Assembly: GCA_031275035.1 (NCBI GenBank)
Contig: JAISPH010000217.1
Location: 1-9,457 of the forward strand
DNA length: 9,457 bases
Source: Treponema sp.
GTDB taxonomy: Bacteria > Spirochaetota > Spirochaetia > Treponematales > Breznakiellaceae
Direction of reading: 5' to 3'
Shown here piece after piece: positions 8,901-9,457 of this stretch. Below the pieces are notes generated by a model that was given only the letters and a program-made list of their open reading frames with translations, did not search any database and was not told the DNA's origin. Made by a program: the position numbers and the translations under genes. Each line of letters opens with the position of its first letter. Within the stretch, counting starts at the first letter, position 1.

Positions 8901-8979
8901 GGTTCCGCTTTTTACAGGAATCCAAAAAGACGCCGCAGAGGAGCAGGATGAGAAAAAGGGAGAAAAATCTCTTCATCAT
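2932..8979 (-). CDS. Bacterial alpha-2-macroglobulin family lipoprotein (thioester type)
   Basis: A 2015-residue protein homologous to E. coli YfhM (about 1650 residues). Family role: a periplasmic protease trap; cleavage by an attacking protease exposes a Cys-Gln thioester that covalently captures it. Residues 1-22 are a lipoprotein signal: basic MMKR, hydrophobic core, lipobox LDSC with Cys22 as the lipidated residue. Residues 23-155 are a low-complexity linker (GGAGAGSQGP) with a charged stretch. About 158-245 resembles a Big_5-type Ig domain (PSIYVIFSQPM to TFTFHTE). Macroglobulin-type beta domains follow, including FSDRGLYKPGE (about 707-717) and SYRPGETVTMTL (about 1196). The bait-region domain has MAVDRGVLDL (from 1224) and a loose GGDGDDGKLEERKDF stretch. 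The A2M domain has VFEPMLVTGGDGKV (from 1296). The thioester is YPYGCMEQ, with Cys1522 and Gln1525, in a helical domain that also has DGGFPYWP (1570-1577). The C-terminal domain ends in the family's MYEPEILGRS. The start is fixed by the signal peptide, but no ribosome binding site is visible. The stop is TAG at 2932-2934, inside the start of pbpC, indicating co-transcription and possible translational coupling. Confidence 0.93.
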   Translation of the reverse strand: MMKRFFSLFLILLLCGVFLDSCKKRNRGGQSGGDYGLSSGTAVDYGIELISQENLDSAFTLDYRPLAPEPEQSVDTLSPSAQGGAGAGSQGPSVIPGLRRLSAYKTEYFNPEREAARIRAIQEAQSKSQAGRLETADPSGPLTVVDWGPRGFFSSEVQRPSIYVIFSQPMVALAALGPQSAVSPLVSITPALKGSFRWYGSSFLSFEAEEPCQNQQIYTIRVNPQAVSLQGQRISGETTFTFHTEDLKIQSMRPGEDFRKRTGFLFSNNDVPPEAARQIDLVFNYPVNADIARYLEVTAKSAVKQFTLTQNAPNKITLRLGSGIEFDTPVNVTLKQGARSFNGTLGTRSNQVYTFRTPGPFRVSGYERIPSYGKYLNLVDINFSCRLNRDTVRRNITLEPAMTIGNDNIEIFDSVVRISNLPVGYGDVFKIRIDGNVEDVYGRKLGAPYTAEVKVPDEPPPQGDIRFLHRWEDQRILEAQFDPRYLFEYKNIVDGSYRLSSRNNPFSSVALKTDAFTLNPGKKNYRYFEEMDLKPYLNDRGRGFVSFDASIRYHTADLDWRTKTYKTGTGQTESGVTIQVTDLGLSVRYGFNKAAVLVTSLSTGEPVEGAKVALIAPGDIRGDNFSSLRNFGSARTGADGLAVIPLAAGSLRNATAGYDAYDGPYVSAEKDGDRVIFEPSSHNIWAFGVPSGMPQRAEEIGVTTFMFSDRGLYKPGEILTFRGVDRTLALGNYLIYRGAYKVTLEEDYYDGEIIAEVEGEVSESGGFYGTITLPDDLSPRSYRLTYRRANRNEYSANIPITVAYFERLKFQAEIAQPPVTVYAGDDINLSLKASYLSGGSLSGASWDSNWYREMAYFAPKTHETKGYIFGPRNAYEGRRELASSSGMLSAGGGTALSQKTADGPVAGAVYRYSVEARVTDVSNQMIAASRSVLVHPARFYLGVARPQTRGFPRAGQDLSFNYIAVTPEGAKAPAGLFPGGEAGKLTVELNRDEWHLIQQQGVNGYIYDQYVKETVSDGTQKINLQNAGSFKVKPARAGYYTVRLSAQDREGKKVLTEYSFYVTGSNSGYWNMNNAQEIRLTADQAVYDPGDTAQVLLQSSLPSGWYLITVEREGIFTEEVRHFDDTVSVIDIPIARNFVPVVYVSVSSYSTRSGPPSHSYGSPDLDKPKGYFGTTMLRVNPRVKAFSVTVESDKQSYRPGETVTMTLTAEREGRPLPNAELTLMAVDRGVLDLIDYHVPDPIQYFYNEGKFPLSVWGGDSRAWLMDPVTYSVKNLAGGDGDDGKLEERKDFNPTAVFEPMLVTGGDGKVTCTFKLPDNLTTYRVTVFGVRGDLFSLKESELAARNKINVREVLPRRLRERDTAEAGVLITNLDSAAHSVSVALGITDPDRTGTEGRIKQAGRAFVDGTAERRITLKSGESGVIFFDVAAVSAGTVRLNFTVRSDVLNERLIQELIIEKPYVMETVTTTGSVGDQGTPGGAKGLVIPSWADNGVGNLSVTLDATRLSLLESAVDYLFHYPYGCMEQRSSAVMPLVLFGEYLDVFGLKSSVSDPRAVVAAEIKRWVMVQRPDGGFPYWPSGIYSDMYVSLRIAHIYAIAKAKNIPLPASFDIDGLCSYLDAEYQRIQSWNTGSGAYFYQSYLQSYMLYVMSLLGRPVDASRAAEILTRKNVDPSTLAFVGMTYRNIGRSTEAANTAARLRNLLRPTTRGVDITDSPLKESEYGYYYYNSTVEQLALTLEFFVQQFPGDDINTRLLYSLLANKRAGGYWSNTTTSVRVLSAVDTLIRAENLTTLDLTGQVFLSGNQLFSASFKGLGAKPVGRTFDFKEAPLASLSKDTALPLSISRSGRGTLYYTASLRYAIPSELQSFRDEGLGVFMTLYDVDTGQEVSNTALVSGKTYRARIRVSSGRHRSYVALRVPIPSGAEILDAAFAVTATYPEMNNREQETYGGQSWLSHQTILDNEVQYFWDIFRKGESTVQFLFRTARRGVYPTPPVQAECMYEPEILGRSQGLLYTIE

Positions 8980-8983
8980 ATTA

Positions 8984-9000
8984 GAAAGTATAACCCTTTC
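8984..9000 (-). promoter_or_regulatory. Possible promoter -10 element inside a small inverted repeat
   Basis: On the minus strand TATACT (8987-8992) lies seven bases before the alpha-2-macroglobulin ATG and is framed by the inverted repeat GAAAG (8984-8988) and CTTTC (8996-9000). If it is the -10 box, transcription would start at or next to the ATG and the mRNA would be nearly leaderless. That would fit the missing ribosome binding site. No -35 resembling TTGACA is found 16-18 bases upstream. AAGGG is present but 14 bases from the ATG, too far for normal use. This is a weak call. Confidence 0.25.
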
Positions 9001-9046
9001 GGCGAATTCCCGCTATAGCCGCCCGGGGATCCATGCCCCCCTGCCC

Positions 9047-9457
9047 CTGCATATAGGCGTACTTCGCCTAATTGGCCTTTTCCCGGTATATATAAGCAAT
9101 TCGTATACATCACCACCTGCCCGGCATATAAATGTAGTTCGTCTAATCCACCAACCCCCGGAAGTAAAGCGAATACGTGTTACGTCCACCCGCCTGCATA
9201 TAGACGTATTTCGTATATATCACCATCTCCCTGCAAATAGACGTATTGCGTATATATCACCCCGGACCCGTATATATACGCAGTTCGTATATATCGCCCC
9301 AGACCAGTCTCTCCGCCCCCGGCCCCGCCGTATTATATATATGTATTGCGTATATATCACCTCTGCGCTACGTTAAACGCATTGCGTATATATCGCCTTG
9401 CCCGCATTAAACGCAATTCGTCTAACCGCCCCGCCCGGAAGTAAAGCGAATACGTGT
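9047..9457. repeat. Degenerate tandem array of dyad-symmetric units, period about 34-38 bases
   Basis: At least eleven related units lie in the same orientation. Counting the C of the CG that opens each right arm, they are at 9065, 9102, 9140, 9176, 9212, 9249, 9286, 9349, 9385, 9419 and 9453. Spacings are 37, 38, 36, 36, 37, 37, 63, 36, 34 and 34. Each unit is two AT-rich arms that pair around a 5-base centre of form YANTK, roughly ATATAnACG-centre-CGTATATAT, then TCaCC or TCgCC and a short GC-rich linker. The unit centred near 9284 has perfect 9-bp arms (ATATATACG and CGTATATAT). The single long gap (9296-9330) is a C-rich stretch where one unit is lost or decayed. The array has no gene in it and continues past the right edge. 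It may be a set of protein-binding sites, recombinase core sites, RNA hairpins or a minisatellite. The 8980-9046 stretch may hold one more decayed unit (GGCGAATTCCCGCTATAG, 9001-9018). Confidence 0.8.
9434..9457. repeat. 24-base exact copy of 9157-9180 within the array
   Basis: These 24 bases, starting CCCGGAAGTAAAGCG and ending at the window edge, are identical to 9157-9180, 277 bases away. The similarity continues leftwards more loosely: both copies are preceded by a unit containing TTCGTCTAA, and before that by TGCCCG. This indicates that a block of several units was copied as a whole, on top of the basic ~37-base period. Confidence 0.8.

Noticed and set aside
9025..9039. GGGG...CCCC hairpin upstream of the operon
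   Set aside because: Only four pairs around a 7-base loop in GC-rich sequence; expected by chance.
8948..9376. Plus-strand open frame of about 142 codons over the dyad array
   Set aside because: It starts inside the alpha-2-macroglobulin signal peptide region, has no ribosome binding site, and its translation is a shifting echo of a ~37-base repeat that is not a multiple of three. No protein family is recognisable.
9047..9457. CRISPR array
   Set aside because: Spacing is regular, but the units are degenerate and the stretches between them are only short GC-rich linkers. There are no constant repeats with unique 30-base spacers and no cas genes.
9047..9457. Integron attC sites (GTCTAAC and GTTAAAC-like words are present)
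   Set aside because: The words occur only in some units and are not placed as the paired core sites of an attC of 57 bases or more. No gene cassettes lie between the units.

Overview
The window is GC-rich (by eye, above 55%) and has a Gram-negative type cell-envelope locus on the minus strand. It most resembles a host-associated spirochaete of the Treponema group, such as those of termite guts. The evidence for that is modest: a lipoprotein signal with an LDSC lipobox, the paired alpha-2-macroglobulin/PBP1C genes, and a C-terminal fragment of an uncharacterised protein family that I associate with Treponema and Bacteroides. The high GC argues against Bacteroides. No rRNA, tRNA, transposase or CRISPR array is visible.

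Layout, left to right. Positions 1-404 (+) hold the 3' part of a hypothetical gene that is open to the window edge; its first 55 bases carry two short hairpins. Positions 405-593 are a convergent intergenic gap with one imperfect hairpin. Positions 594-2984 (-) hold a penicillin-binding protein 1C gene (pbpC) that is complete in domain order but cut by a single in-frame TAG, exactly where the family has a tryptophan. Positions 2932-8979 (-) hold a 2015-residue bacterial alpha-2-macroglobulin lipoprotein with an intact CMEQ thioester motif. It overlaps the start of pbpC, so the two form an operon read from right to left. Positions 8980-9457 hold no gene. They contain a degenerate tandem array of at least eleven dyad-symmetric units with a period of about 34-38 bases, which runs off the right edge.

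How the genes fit together. In other Gram-negative bacteria, alpha-2-macroglobulin and PBP1C are commonly encoded side by side. The accepted model is a periplasmic protease trap paired with a peptidoglycan synthase that repairs wall damage. Here the trap looks intact, while the synthase would make only its membrane-anchored glycosyltransferase half unless the TAG is read through, suppressed or a sequencing error.

The two points most worth following up are this TAG and the dyad array directly upstream of the operon. In the array, at least one unit shows paired base changes in both arms, which suggests that symmetry is being maintained.
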